A stretch of DNA of 26,674 bases from the NCBI GenBank assembly GCA_958423535.1, contig CATZRJ010000024.1, positions 1-26,674 of the forward strand, written 5' to 3'. The DNA comes from an uncultured Collinsella sp. GTDB taxonomy: Bacteria > Actinomycetota > Coriobacteriia > Coriobacteriales > Coriobacteriaceae. Below the pieces are notes generated by a model. It did not search any database. It was not told where the DNA came from and saw only the letters and a program-made list of their open reading frames with translations. Below are positions 12,863-21,151 of the stretch, in pieces; position 1 is the first letter of the stretch; each line of letters opens with the position of its first letter. Position numbers and translations under genes: made by a program.

Positions 12863-14812
12863 CTAGAGCTCGCAGGCAACCTTGTAGCCATCGCCGATGG
12901 CATCGCGGATGTTGCCGCACTTGTTGGCATCGCCCAGCACGTGGGTGGCAACACCGGCAGCAGCAAGGTCGTCGGCCAGCTTGGTATTGGGACGATAGCC
13001 CATGGCAAGCACCAGCGTATCGGCATCGGCGATGGTGTGGACCTCGCCGTCCTTTTCGTAGCTGATAGTGTCCTCGGTAATCTCGGTCACCTTGGCCTCG
13101 GTCAGCACGTGAACGCCCTTTGAGAGCATGCGCGTGATAAGCACCGCGCGGCCGGCGCCGCCCTCGTTGGCGGCGAGCGTCTTGGTCATCTCGATGACGG
13201 TGACATCGCGGTTGGCCGGCGACAGGTCGTTGACCAGCGGGGCCAGGTAGTCGGCCGTCTCGCAACCGACGGTGCCGCCGCCGACGATGACGATCTTCTT
13301 GCCCGGGAAAGCCTTGCCACCCAGCAGGTCGTCAGCCGTCATAACCTGCTTAAAGCCCTGCATGAAGGCCGGAGCGATGGGCTCGGCGCCATAAGCCAGG
13401 ACGACCTCGTAGCCCGCGTAGTCACGCTGAATGTCCTCGGCAGTAAGATCGGTACCAAAGACGCACTTCACGCCCGACTCGGCCAGACGACGATACTGAT
13501 ACTTGATCACGCGGGTGAGTTCCTGCTTTGCCGGCGGAACGGCTGCGATGCGCATCTCGCCGCCCGGCTCATCCTGCTTGTCCACGAGCACCACGTTATG
13601 GCCGCGCTTGGCGGCAATGTAGGCTGCCTCCATGCCCGCAGGACCAGCGCCCACAACCAGTACGTTCTTGGCCTCGGCGGCAGGCTCGTAGCCGGCCTCG
13701 TCGCGCTCAACATCGGGGTTGACGGTGCAGGAGATGCGCTTGCCAAACATAATGCCGTTCAGGCAGCGCAGGCAGCCGATGCAGGGGCGGATGTCGTCGG
13801 CGTTGCCGCCAGCGGCCTTGTTGCAGAACTCGGCATCGCACAGATTGGCGCGGCCCATCATGCAGATGTCGGCAGCGCCGTCCTCGATCAGCTCCTCGGC
13901 AATCCAGGCCTCGTTGATGCGGCCGACGGTGGCGACGGGAATGTTGACGTGCTTTTTGATCTCGCGCGAGCAGGCGGCATGCGAGGCCTGCTGGGTACCG
14001 GCGGCGGGAATCGCGGAGCCGCGCTTGATGGTGGTGCCGCCCGACACGTGAATCATGTCGACGCCGGCCTTCTCCAGGCGACGCGAGACGTAGATCATGT
14101 CGTTGAGGGTCAGGCCGCCATCGGTGTACTCATCGCCCGAAATGCGGACGTCGATGATAAAGTCCTTGCCGCAGCGCTCACGAATCTCGGCGATGACCTC
14201 GAGCAAGAAGCGCATACGGGCGTCGAGCGAGCCACCATACTCGTCGGTACGCTTGTTGTAGAGCGGAGTCAAAAAGCCGCCGAGCATGCCGTGGGCGTGT
14301 GCCGCATGGACTTCAACGCCATCGACGCCAGCCTTCTGCATACGCACGGCAGCGTCGCCAAACTGATGCGTGAGCTCGTGAATCTCGTCGACCGTGATGG
14401 GGCGCGGTGCCTCGCGGGCATAGGACGGGCCCACAAAGGACGGAGCGATCAGGCGCGGCGTGCCCGGAATGTTAAAGGCCATGTAGGCGGGGTGGAAGAG
14501 CTGCGGCATGATTTTGCAACCGTACTCGTGGACGGCCGCGGCGAGCTTTTCCCAGCCAGGAATAAACGTGTCGTCGTAGCAGCACATGTCACCCGGCAGA
14601 TAGGTATAGGTGGGCTCGACCGTCACGACTTCGGTGATGATCAGGCCCACGCCGCCCTTGGCGCGGGCACGGTAATGATCGACCAAATCGTCGGTCACAT
14701 AGCCATGATCGGCCAGGTTGGTGGACACCGGCGGCATAAAGACGCGGTTCTTGACCTCGGTCGTACCGACCTTGATCGGGCTAAAGAGCATCGGATAGGC
14801 GGAGGACTCCAT
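12863..14812 (-). CDS. Fe-S/FMN/FAD oxidoreductase of the 2,4-dienoyl-CoA reductase / old yellow enzyme family
   Basis: The 649-residue protein joins an N-terminal FMN TIM-barrel of the old yellow enzyme type (about 1-335; HAAHAHGMLGGF, NKRTDEYGGSLD) to an iron-sulphur site (Cys344, 347, 350 and 362, spacing C-x2-C-x2-C-x11-C as in trimethylamine dehydrogenase) and a C-terminal FAD/NAD(P) module (VLVVGAGPAGMEAA from about 384; IVIVGGGTVGCETADYL). Such enzymes reduce C=C bonds of enoates, steroids or bile acids, or demethylate amines; the substrate cannot be told here. The ATG at 14812 follows AAAGGAACCC; the longer frame to 15034 overlaps the palindromic repeat and is rejected. The GltD-like gene lies just upstream, but copy 3 of the palindromic repeat, with a T tract, separates them. 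Confidence 0.93.
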   Translation of the reverse strand: MESSAYPMLFSPIKVGTTEVKNRVFMPPVSTNLADHGYVTDDLVDHYRARAKGGVGLIITEVVTVEPTYTYLPGDMCCYDDTFIPGWEKLAAAVHEYGCKIMPQLFHPAYMAFNIPGTPRLIAPSFVGPSYAREAPRPITVDEIHELTHQFGDAAVRMQKAGVDGVEVHAAHAHGMLGGFLTPLYNKRTDEYGGSLDARMRFLLEVIAEIRERCGKDFIIDVRISGDEYTDGGLTLNDMIYVSRRLEKAGVDMIHVSGGTTIKRGSAIPAAGTQQASHAACSREIKKHVNIPVATVGRINEAWIAEELIEDGAADICMMGRANLCDAEFCNKAAGGNADDIRPCIGCLRCLNGIMFGKRISCTVNPDVERDEAGYEPAAEAKNVLVVGAGPAGMEAAYIAAKRGHNVVLVDKQDEPGGEMRIAAVPPAKQELTRVIKYQYRRLAESGVKCVFGTDLTAEDIQRDYAGYEVVLAYGAEPIAPAFMQGFKQVMTADDLLGGKAFPGKKIVIVGGGTVGCETADYLAPLVNDLSPANRDVTVIEMTKTLAANEGGAGRAVLITRMLSKGVHVLTEAKVTEITEDTISYEKDGEVHTIADADTLVLAMGYRPNTKLADDLAAAGVATHVLGDANKCGNIRDAIGDGYKVACEL

Positions 14813-14925
14813 ACAGGGTTCCTTTCGTTTGAGCCGCTGGGCGGCAGTTGCTAACGTACCTATCGTATCAGTATCCGCCGCATTCGCACTCGCTCGCACT
14901 CCCCCGCCTTTAATCCCGACCCTCA

Positions 14926-14998
14926 CAAAAAAGTTGCGGTGGAATAGTTCCTGAATGAGGCGCTTGGGGCACCAAGCAGAAACTATTTCACCGCAACT
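14926..14998 (-). terminator. Palindromic repeat copy 3 acting as a terminator
   Basis: Arms 14932-14953 and 14977-14998, tipped AGTTGCGGTG, pair with one G-T and one mismatch. The inner GCTTGG/CCAAGC adds a second hairpin. On the minus strand it ends CAACTTTTTTG, a six-T tract, 17 bases after the stop codon of the GltD-like gene. It is the only copy of this repeat family in the window with a T tract. Confidence 0.75.
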
Positions 14999-15014
14999 GA
15001 TGGGCGAGATGGAG

Positions 15015-16232
15015 TTAGAGGCCCAGGTGGGCAATCATACCTTCGACGGCGAGCTTGGCCCCTGCCACGGCATGGACCACCGTGAGCGGGCCGTTGACCA
15101 CGTCGCCGGCGGCAAAGACGCCAGGCACCGTGGTCATGCCCTGCTCGTCGACCGACAGCAGGCCACGATGGTCGGTCTCCAGGCCACCCGTCGTAAGCAC
15201 GAGCTTGTCCTTGGGCACCTGTGAGGCCGCGATGACCACCGTGTCGGCGGCAGCATGGTCGAGCTCATCCTCGTAGCCCACCACCTTATCGTCCTCATCG
15301 AAGATAGCCGTCTCGAAGACCGGGCCGTTATCGTCGATGGCGCAGATGGCTTTGCCGCACACGATCTCGGCACCGTCAAGCTCGGTCAGCTCGACCTCGT
15401 CATCGATGGCCGAGATATGGCGCGATCGGGCATACACGGTAACCTTGCGCGCGCCCGTGCGCAGGGCCGTACGGGCAACATCCATGGCTACGTTGCCGGC
15501 GCCGATAACCGCCACGTTCTGACCGATCGCCACGCTCGTGGGATCGACTAGGTAATCGATACCAAACAGCACGTTGCCACGCGACTCGCCGGGAATACCC
15601 AGCTTGCGGGCGCGCCAGGTACCGGTACCCACAAAGACCGCATCGTAGCCGTCGCGCAGCAGGTCGTCGATATGCAGCGCGCCACCGATGGTGGTCGAGG
15701 GACGGACGCGCACGCCAAGCGAGCACATCACGTAACGGTACTTTTGCACGAGAGCACGGGGCAGGCGAAACTCGGGGATGCCGTACTCCAGCACGCCGCC
15801 GATCTCGGGGCGCTGCTCAAACACCGTGACGGCACAGCCCAGCTGGGCCATCTTAATGGCCACGGTAATGCCGGCAGGACCGGAACCGACCACGGCAACC
15901 TGCTTGCCGCACGACGGCGCGGGCTTCCACTCCTTGCGGTCCAAATATGCAGTCGAGATATAGTTCTCGATACTCGAAAAATGCACCGGTGTGCCCTTGC
16001 GGCCCTGGATGCACGCGCCCTCGCACTGGCCCGAATGGTTGCACACCATAGAGCAGACCGCACTCATCGGGTTATTCTGGAACAGCAGCTCGCCCGCCTC
16101 TTGCAGACGGCGCTGCTTAAAGAGGTCGATAACCTGCGGAATGGGCGTCTGCACCGGACAGCCCTTGATTTGACAGAACGCCTTTTTGCAGCCCAGACAA
16201 CGATTTGCTTCCTCAACGATGTGGATAGCCAC
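15015..16232 (-). CDS. GltD/NfnB-like NAD(P)-FAD oxidoreductase with N-terminal Fe-S clusters
   Basis: The 405-residue protein has an N-terminal cysteine region for [4Fe-4S] clusters (CLGCKKAFCQIKGC and CSMVCNHSGQCEGAC, about 12-75), an FAD fold (VAVVGSGPAGITVA, about 113) and an NAD(P) fold (VAVIGAGNVAMDVA, about 240). This is the glutamate synthase small subunit plan, shared with NfnB and sulphide dehydrogenase subunits; no large subunit is present here. The start is a GTG at 16232 (complement of 16230-16232) with GAGGGG eight bases upstream. It may pass electrons to the neighbouring flavoenzyme, but the terminator between them and the lack of a second subunit leave its partner unknown. Confidence 0.9.
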   Translation of the reverse strand: MAIHIVEEANRCLGCKKAFCQIKGCPVQTPIPQVIDLFKQRRLQEAGELLFQNNPMSAVCSMVCNHSGQCEGACIQGRKGTPVHFSSIENYISTAYLDRKEWKPAPSCGKQVAVVGSGPAGITVAIKMAQLGCAVTVFEQRPEIGGVLEYGIPEFRLPRALVQKYRYVMCSLGVRVRPSTTIGGALHIDDLLRDGYDAVFVGTGTWRARKLGIPGESRGNVLFGIDYLVDPTSVAIGQNVAVIGAGNVAMDVARTALRTGARKVTVYARSRHISAIDDEVELTELDGAEIVCGKAICAIDDNGPVFETAIFDEDDKVVGYEDELDHAAADTVVIAASQVPKDKLVLTTGGLETDHRGLLSVDEQGMTTVPGVFAAGDVVNGPLTVVHAVAGAKLAVEGMIAHLGL

Positions 16233-16404
16233 GCAATTCCCCTCTATTGACCTGGACGAAATCGGCTTCTTAAACCAATTTGCCCGAATTTATAACCATA
16301 GATACGTCAACAGTGCGGAAAAGGGCACCGAAAAGCATCTCACAAACGCACAGCAGCAACCCTTTCCTCGCACAGAACCACCGTGCAGCCCCGTCATCGA
16401 GATC

Positions 16405-16435
16405 AAAAAATTCGCCACCCCTACGAATGGCGAAT
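16405..16435 (-). terminator. Terminator of the uxa operon
   Basis: ATTCGCCA (16410-16417) pairs with TGGCGAAT (16428-16435). On the minus strand it is followed by TTTTTT (complement of 16405-16410). It starts four bases after the uxaA stop codon. Confidence 0.85.
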
Positions 16436-16439
16436 CTCT

Positions 16440-17924
16440 CTACAGGCAGACGCCGTCTTTCCAGATACTGATCTCGTGGCAGCCGCGGCGCTCGGCACTC
16501 GTTAGCTTACCGCTCGCTGTATCCAGTACCAGCTGATATAGGTCTCCGGCGGCCTCATCGAGCGTGCACTCGCCCGTAGCCACCACGCCGGCGTTAAAGT
16601 CCATCCAGTTGGCCTTGTGGTCGCACAGACGCTGATTGGTGAACACCTTGAGGGTGGGCGCCGGTGCACCAAACGGCGTGCCGCGTCCAGTCGAGAACAG
16701 AATCACGTGGCAGCCAGCAGCCGTCAACGCCGTGGTGGATACCATGTCGTTGCCCGGGCCGCACAGCATGTTCAGGCCATGCTTGGTGACCTGACCGGCA
16801 TACGGCAGCACGTCGACGATGGGTGCAGAGCCGCCCTTTTGCACGCAGCCGCAACTCTTGTCCTCGAGCGTGGTGATGCCACCGTCCTTGTTACCGGGAC
16901 TCGGGTTCTCGTAGACCACCTCACCATGGCTAATAAAGTAATCCTTAAAACCGTTAAGCATGTCAGAGGCAGCGTTAAAGACCTGCTCGTCCTCACATCG
17001 GTCGAGCAGGATGCTCTCCGCGCCAAACATCTCGGGCACTTCGGTGAGCACCGACGTGCCACCACGGGCGACGACCATATCGCTCACGCGACCGATCGTG
17101 GGGTTGGCGGTAATGCCCGAAAGACCGTCAGAGCCGCCGCACTTAAGACCAATAACCAGCTCTGAGGCCGGAATGGGCTCACGCTTGGCCTGCTTGGCAA
17201 GATGTGCCAGCTCGGACAGAATCTTGTGGCCCTCGATCTGCTCGTCGGCTACATCTTGACAGGTGAGAAAACGAACGCGCTCGTGATCGAAGTCACCGAG
17301 CTCGTCGAGCACCTGCTGATGCGTGCAGTTCTCGCAACCGAGCGACAAGAACAGCACGCCCGCGGCGTTTGCGTGACGCGACAGCGCCACCAGCAGACGA
17401 CGGGTCTGGGCATGGTCGGCGCCGGTCTGTGAGCAACCGAACGGATGCGGGAAGTAATAGACGCCCTCCAACGAGCCCTCGACCAGGTCCTGAGCCTGCT
17501 CGCACATGGCACGAGCGACTTCGTTGACGCAACCGACGGTGGGAATGATCCAAAGCTCATTGCGCGTGGCGGCACGACCGTCGGCACGGCGGAAGCCCAT
17601 AAAGGTCTCGGCCTCGACCGGCTCAACGACCGGATGTGTCGGATTGTAGGCGTACTCGATCTCACCCGAGAGGTTGGTCTTCACGTTGTGCGTGTGCAGC
17701 CACTGGCCGGGCTGAATGTCCTTCGTCACGTGGCCGATGGGAAGACCGTACTTGATGACATCCTCACCGGCTGCAATGGCGCGCACGGCCATCTTGTGAC
17801 CCTGCGGGATATCCTCCGCGGCAACGACCTCGCCCACGCCGGGAACCTCGACGGCAGCACCCTTGGCGAGCGGCGACAGCGCAACGATGACGTTGTCGGC
17901 CGGATTGATCTGGATAGTGTTCAT
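16440..17924 (-). CDS. uxaA: Altronate dehydratase
   Basis: The 494-residue protein has the N-terminal SAF-type domain (about 1-95) and the large UxaA catalytic domain with conserved Cys/His-rich segments (HPFGCSQTG, LGCENCTHQQ, GLKCGGSDGLSG, KSCGCVQKGG). The enzyme removes water from D-altronate to give KDG and needs a metal ion. It is the last gene of the operon uxaC, GPH permease, uxaB, uxaA. The ATG at 17924 has a modest AGGA site upstream. The hairpin in the 78-base gap before it may set its mRNA level. Length and motifs are typical. Confidence 0.95.
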   Translation of the reverse strand: MNTIQINPADNVIVALSPLAKGAAVEVPGVGEVVAAEDIPQGHKMAVRAIAAGEDVIKYGLPIGHVTKDIQPGQWLHTHNVKTNLSGEIEYAYNPTHPVVEPVEAETFMGFRRADGRAATRNELWIIPTVGCVNEVARAMCEQAQDLVEGSLEGVYYFPHPFGCSQTGADHAQTRRLLVALSRHANAAGVLFLSLGCENCTHQQVLDELGDFDHERVRFLTCQDVADEQIEGHKILSELAHLAKQAKREPIPASELVIGLKCGGSDGLSGITANPTIGRVSDMVVARGGTSVLTEVPEMFGAESILLDRCEDEQVFNAASDMLNGFKDYFISHGEVVYENPSPGNKDGGITTLEDKSCGCVQKGGSAPIVDVLPYAGQVTKHGLNMLCGPGNDMVSTTALTAAGCHVILFSTGRGTPFGAPAPTLKVFTNQRLCDHKANWMDFNAGVVATGECTLDEAAGDLYQLVLDTASGKLTSAERRGCHEISIWKDGVCL

Positions 17925-17967
17925 TACAAAGAGTCCTAACCCTACAGGTTGAGCAGAAGTCGAGTGA

Positions 17968-17991
17968 CGCCCGCCAGTTACCCGGCGGGCG
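17968..17991 (-). other. Intergenic hairpin between uxaB and uxaA
   Basis: CGCCCGCC and GGCGGGCG close an 8-base loop. No T tract follows, so it is more likely an mRNA stability or processing structure than a terminator. Confidence 0.55.
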
Positions 17992-18002
17992 TACAGAAGG
18001 AT

Positions 18003-19517
18003 TTAGGCCTGAGCGTTCGCGAACGCCTGCTTGACGCCCTCGGAGCGCACGACGGCGAGAGCGTTGACGACAAACTCCTCCAGGCCGGCGATCTGCGTAA
18101 GATCCTCGCCCCACATTTGCTCGTTGGAGAGCACATCGTGCACCAGCTCGGCGTCGTCGGCGCCGGCGTGGGCAGCGTAGAAGTCGAGCACAAAGGCGTC
18201 GTCCTGAGCGGTGTACTCGGTGCCGTCGGAGCGACGCAGGTGCAGGCCGTCGCCCTCGCGGGACACGAGCTCCTGCGTGTAGAAGGAGATGAGCGTGGCC
18301 AGGCTCGTCGCCAGGCACTTGGGCAGGTTGCCGGTCTCGGCAGCGTAGTCCTTGAGCGTAGGCAGGTCGCGGGCACGCCACTTAGCCGTGGAGTTGAGGC
18401 AGATGGAGAGCAGCGCGTGGTCGATAAACGGGTTGTCGAAGCGGTTCTCAACAGCGGCGGCAAAGGCCTTGCAGTCCTCGACATCCAGGTCGGCGGCAAG
18501 CGTTGGGATGACCTCGTCGTAGAGCATGGTGTTCATGAAGCCGCGGACGGTCTCGTCGTGCATGCAATCGCGCACGATATCAAAGCCGGCAACCCAGGAA
18601 CCCGGGACAAAGGCGGTGTGGGCGCCGTTGAGGATGCGGACCTTGCGCTTCTTGTACGGGGTGACGTCGAGGGTCACAAAGACACCCGGCAGACCGGCCT
18701 TCACGAAGGGCAGACGCTCCTTGAGCGACTCGTCACCCTGGATGCCCCACATCTGGAAGGGCTCACGCACGGCCAAGAACGGATCTTCATAGCCCAAGCG
18801 CTCGGCCACGGCAGCGGCCTCCTTGGGATCGCGGATGCGACCCGGAACGATGGTGTCGACGAGCGTGGTGCAGACGGTGCAGTCGTTGGCCATCCACTGC
18901 GAAAACTCGTCCTCCCAGCCCCAGTCGCTCACATACTGGTTCATGATGCGCAGCAGCTCCTCGCCGTTATGGTCGATGAGCTCGCAGGCGAGCACGATGA
19001 CGCCCTGCTTGCCGGCAGCCCAGCGGGCATGGAGCACCTGGGCAAGCTTGGCAGGGAAGCTCGCGGGGGGCATGTCGTCGGCCTTGCAGGACGGATCGTA
19101 GGCGATACCGGCCTCGGTGGTGTTGGAGACGATAATCTCCAGGTCGTCGGAAACGGCGACCTCCATCATGGCACGGTAGTCAGCCTCGCGATACGGATTG
19201 AGGCAACGGCTGCAGGCGCTGATCACGCGGGAATCGTCAACCGTGTCACCGTTCTCCTTGCCACGCACCAGTACGGTGTACAGGCCATCCTGGGCATTGA
19301 TACCATCGGCGAAATCGAAGGCGCCGCTGATGGGCTGCACCATGACGACCTTGCCGTTCCAACCGGTGGCCTCGTTGCCCATATCGAAGAAACGATCGAC
19401 GAAGGCGCGCAGGAAATTGCCCTCGCCAAACTGCAGGACCTTCTCGGGGGCGTCCTTGGGCAGCACGTAGCCCTCGTAGCCGATCTTCTCGAGCGTCTCG
19501 TAGCTGATGTTATTCAT
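18003..19517 (-). CDS. uxaB: Tagaturonate reductase (altronate oxidoreductase)
   Basis: The 504-residue protein belongs to the mannitol dehydrogenase family of long-chain polyol oxidoreductases. It reduces tagaturonate to altronate with NADH. The nucleotide-binding region lies at about 25-75 (VLQFGEGNFLRAFVDRF), and the catalytic-type segment is TPYKKRKVRILNGAHTA (Lys, Asn and His conserved in the family, about 283-300). Its order in the operon, after the permease and before uxaA, supports tagaturonate over fructuronate or mannitol. The ATG at 19517 has AGAGGA within a 14-base palindrome that may hide the ribosome site. Confidence 0.93.
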   Translation of the reverse strand: MNNISYETLEKIGYEGYVLPKDAPEKVLQFGEGNFLRAFVDRFFDMGNEATGWNGKVVMVQPISGAFDFADGINAQDGLYTVLVRGKENGDTVDDSRVISACSRCLNPYREADYRAMMEVAVSDDLEIIVSNTTEAGIAYDPSCKADDMPPASFPAKLAQVLHARWAAGKQGVIVLACELIDHNGEELLRIMNQYVSDWGWEDEFSQWMANDCTVCTTLVDTIVPGRIRDPKEAAAVAERLGYEDPFLAVREPFQMWGIQGDESLKERLPFVKAGLPGVFVTLDVTPYKKRKVRILNGAHTAFVPGSWVAGFDIVRDCMHDETVRGFMNTMLYDEVIPTLAADLDVEDCKAFAAAVENRFDNPFIDHALLSICLNSTAKWRARDLPTLKDYAAETGNLPKCLATSLATLISFYTQELVSREGDGLHLRRSDGTEYTAQDDAFVLDFYAAHAGADDAELVHDVLSNEQMWGEDLTQIAGLEEFVVNALAVVRSEGVKQAFANAQA

Positions 19518-19531
19518 AGAGGTTTTCCTCT
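19518..19531 (-). promoter_or_regulatory. uxaB ribosome site inside a small hairpin
   Basis: On the minus strand AGAGG-AAAA-CCTCT forms a 5-bp stem with an AAAA loop directly before the ATG. The ribosome-binding purines are in the 5' arm, so folding would compete with translation. Confidence 0.5.
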
Positions 19532-19541
19532 CAACTCAAGT

Positions 19542-19566
19542 CCCGGTACGGCATCGCCGCACCGGG
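19542..19566 (-). other. Intergenic hairpin between the GPH permease gene and uxaB
   Basis: CCCGGT (19542-19547) and ACCGGG (19561-19566) pair, and a further 4 bp continue inside after one mismatch. There is no T tract after it. Confidence 0.5.
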
Positions 19567-19595
19567 TTGCATTCATGATTGTTTAAACAGCGGGA

Positions 19596-21101
19596 CTATT
19601 TATCGATCGTCTCGATAGTGCTCTCGCCGATCTTGCCGCGCTCCCAGCGACCATTCGACAGGTCGTTGGAAATGGAATTGAACTTCTTCTCGGTAATGTC
19701 GTAGAGAGCGAAGATAATCAAGGCTGCTACCAGAAGGGCGCAGGCGGGATAAATCGTCAGAGCGCCCTTAATGCCAAGCAGCGCGGCAGCCGTCTGGGGC
19801 TTATTTGCCACATATCCGGTAAGGGCAAGGATGCCGCCGGAAATGATCGCGGCAAGGGATTGCGCAAGCTTACGAGAAAAGTTGAACGCGGCGTAGGTCG
19901 TACCCTCCTTGCGGATTCCCGTGTGCCATTCACCGTAATCGATAACATCGGAAACCAGGTTCCAGGTGATACCGTTGGGGATGGCAAGCGCGACGTAGCC
20001 GATGGTGACGAAGATGATGAACGTCACGGTATTGGTCGGCAGGATGAAGTTGAGGCCGTTTGCCACAGCGCCGACGATAAAGCAGGCGACGCACGTGCGC
20101 TTCTTACCGAAATGCTTGACGAGCGTCGGGATGGCGAGAATGGCGACAACCGACGTTCCGATCATGATGCCGTTGACAACGGGCTGCAACGCGATGTTAC
20201 CCAGGTTGTACTGGCAGAAATACACCATCATGGTGTTGTTGGTGTTCATGGCCGAAATGGTAAACAGCGTAAGCAGGATAACTGCTCCCAGGTTCTTGTT
20301 GGTGAAAACGACCTTGAAATACGTGCTGAATGCGCTCGACTTCTTGCCGGCCTTTCCCGCAGCCTTCTCCTCGGCCTGTCGATCGATACGGATATGCTCG
20401 CGCGTTCCCAAAAAGCAGATGGCGAATCCGGCGATGCCGCACAGTCCCATGACGACAGCTGCAATCGTATAGCCGTGCGGATTGCCGTCGAGCGTGTCGC
20501 CACCCGCAAAGAACAGGACCAATGGGATGAACGCTACGCCCGTGATGAGCTGTGCGCAAAGCGAACCGGCCTGGCGTGTTGACGCCATGTGCGCGCGGTC
20601 ATCGACGTCACGCGTCATTACCGTGGCCAGAGATCCGTATGGCACGTTGGTGAAGCTGTATACGACGCCCCAGATCATGTAAGTTATCAGCGCATAGGCA
20701 ATTTTACCTGCCATGGGAATATCGGGCGCAGTGAAGGTCACCACGGTTAGAACGGCAAGGATCACGGCCGAAACCATCATGACCGGACGAAACCGACCGT
20801 GCTTGCCAATCTTCTTTCTACCGTCGACGAATGCACCGGCAATCGGGTCCATGAACGCATCGAAAATCTTGGTGACGGCGAAAATCAGGCTCACTACGCC
20901 TGGCGAAATCAGACAGATGTCAGTGTAGAACTTGGTCAGATATGCTTGACCAAGATCGAACATGAATCCGTTGCCCAAATCGCCAAAGCCATAGCAGATT
21001 TTCTCACGCCAGCTCAGCTTGATATCCTGCGAGCTCTGCATCGATCTCGAATCCGTCTGAGCAGACACGATCTGCTCGTTTTTCTGTTGCTCTGTTCCCA
21101 T
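19596..21101 (-). CDS. GPH-family (MelB-like) hexuronide/hexuronate permease
   Basis: The 501-residue protein has about 12 membrane segments between residues 40 and 485 and the GPH signature DAFMDPIAGAFVDGRKK near the second and third helices, plus YGSLATVMTRDVDDRA. GPH carriers bring in glycosides, pentosides or hexuronides with a cation. The ATG at 21101 follows GGGGAGGG; a longer frame at 21143 is rejected. It sits between uxaC and uxaB with gaps of 50 and 78 bases, so glucuronate, galacturonate or a glucuronide is the likely cargo. No glucuronidase gene is in the window. Confidence 0.9.
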   Translation of the reverse strand: MGTEQQKNEQIVSAQTDSRSMQSSQDIKLSWREKICYGFGDLGNGFMFDLGQAYLTKFYTDICLISPGVVSLIFAVTKIFDAFMDPIAGAFVDGRKKIGKHGRFRPVMMVSAVILAVLTVVTFTAPDIPMAGKIAYALITYMIWGVVYSFTNVPYGSLATVMTRDVDDRAHMASTRQAGSLCAQLITGVAFIPLVLFFAGGDTLDGNPHGYTIAAVVMGLCGIAGFAICFLGTREHIRIDRQAEEKAAGKAGKKSSAFSTYFKVVFTNKNLGAVILLTLFTISAMNTNNTMMVYFCQYNLGNIALQPVVNGIMIGTSVVAILAIPTLVKHFGKKRTCVACFIVGAVANGLNFILPTNTVTFIIFVTIGYVALAIPNGITWNLVSDVIDYGEWHTGIRKEGTTYAAFNFSRKLAQSLAAIISGGILALTGYVANKPQTAAALLGIKGALTIYPACALLVAALIIFALYDITEKKFNSISNDLSNGRWERGKIGESTIETIDK

Positions 21102-21120
21102 ATGGTCCCTCCCCTTTGCA

Positions 21121-21138
21121 ACCGATTTCACCAATCGG
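21121..21138. promoter_or_regulatory. Possible operator half-sites before the permease gene
   Basis: ACCGATTTCACCAATCGG holds inverted CCGATT/AATCGG and shares ACCGATTTC with the KDG-type operators. It lies in the uxaC-permease gap; significance is uncertain. Confidence 0.35.
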
Positions 21139-21151
21139 AGCACATACAGAT

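Noticed and set aside
17949..19586. Plus-strand open frame of 545 codons
   Set aside because: It is the shadow of uxaB, with no domain and no ribosome site.
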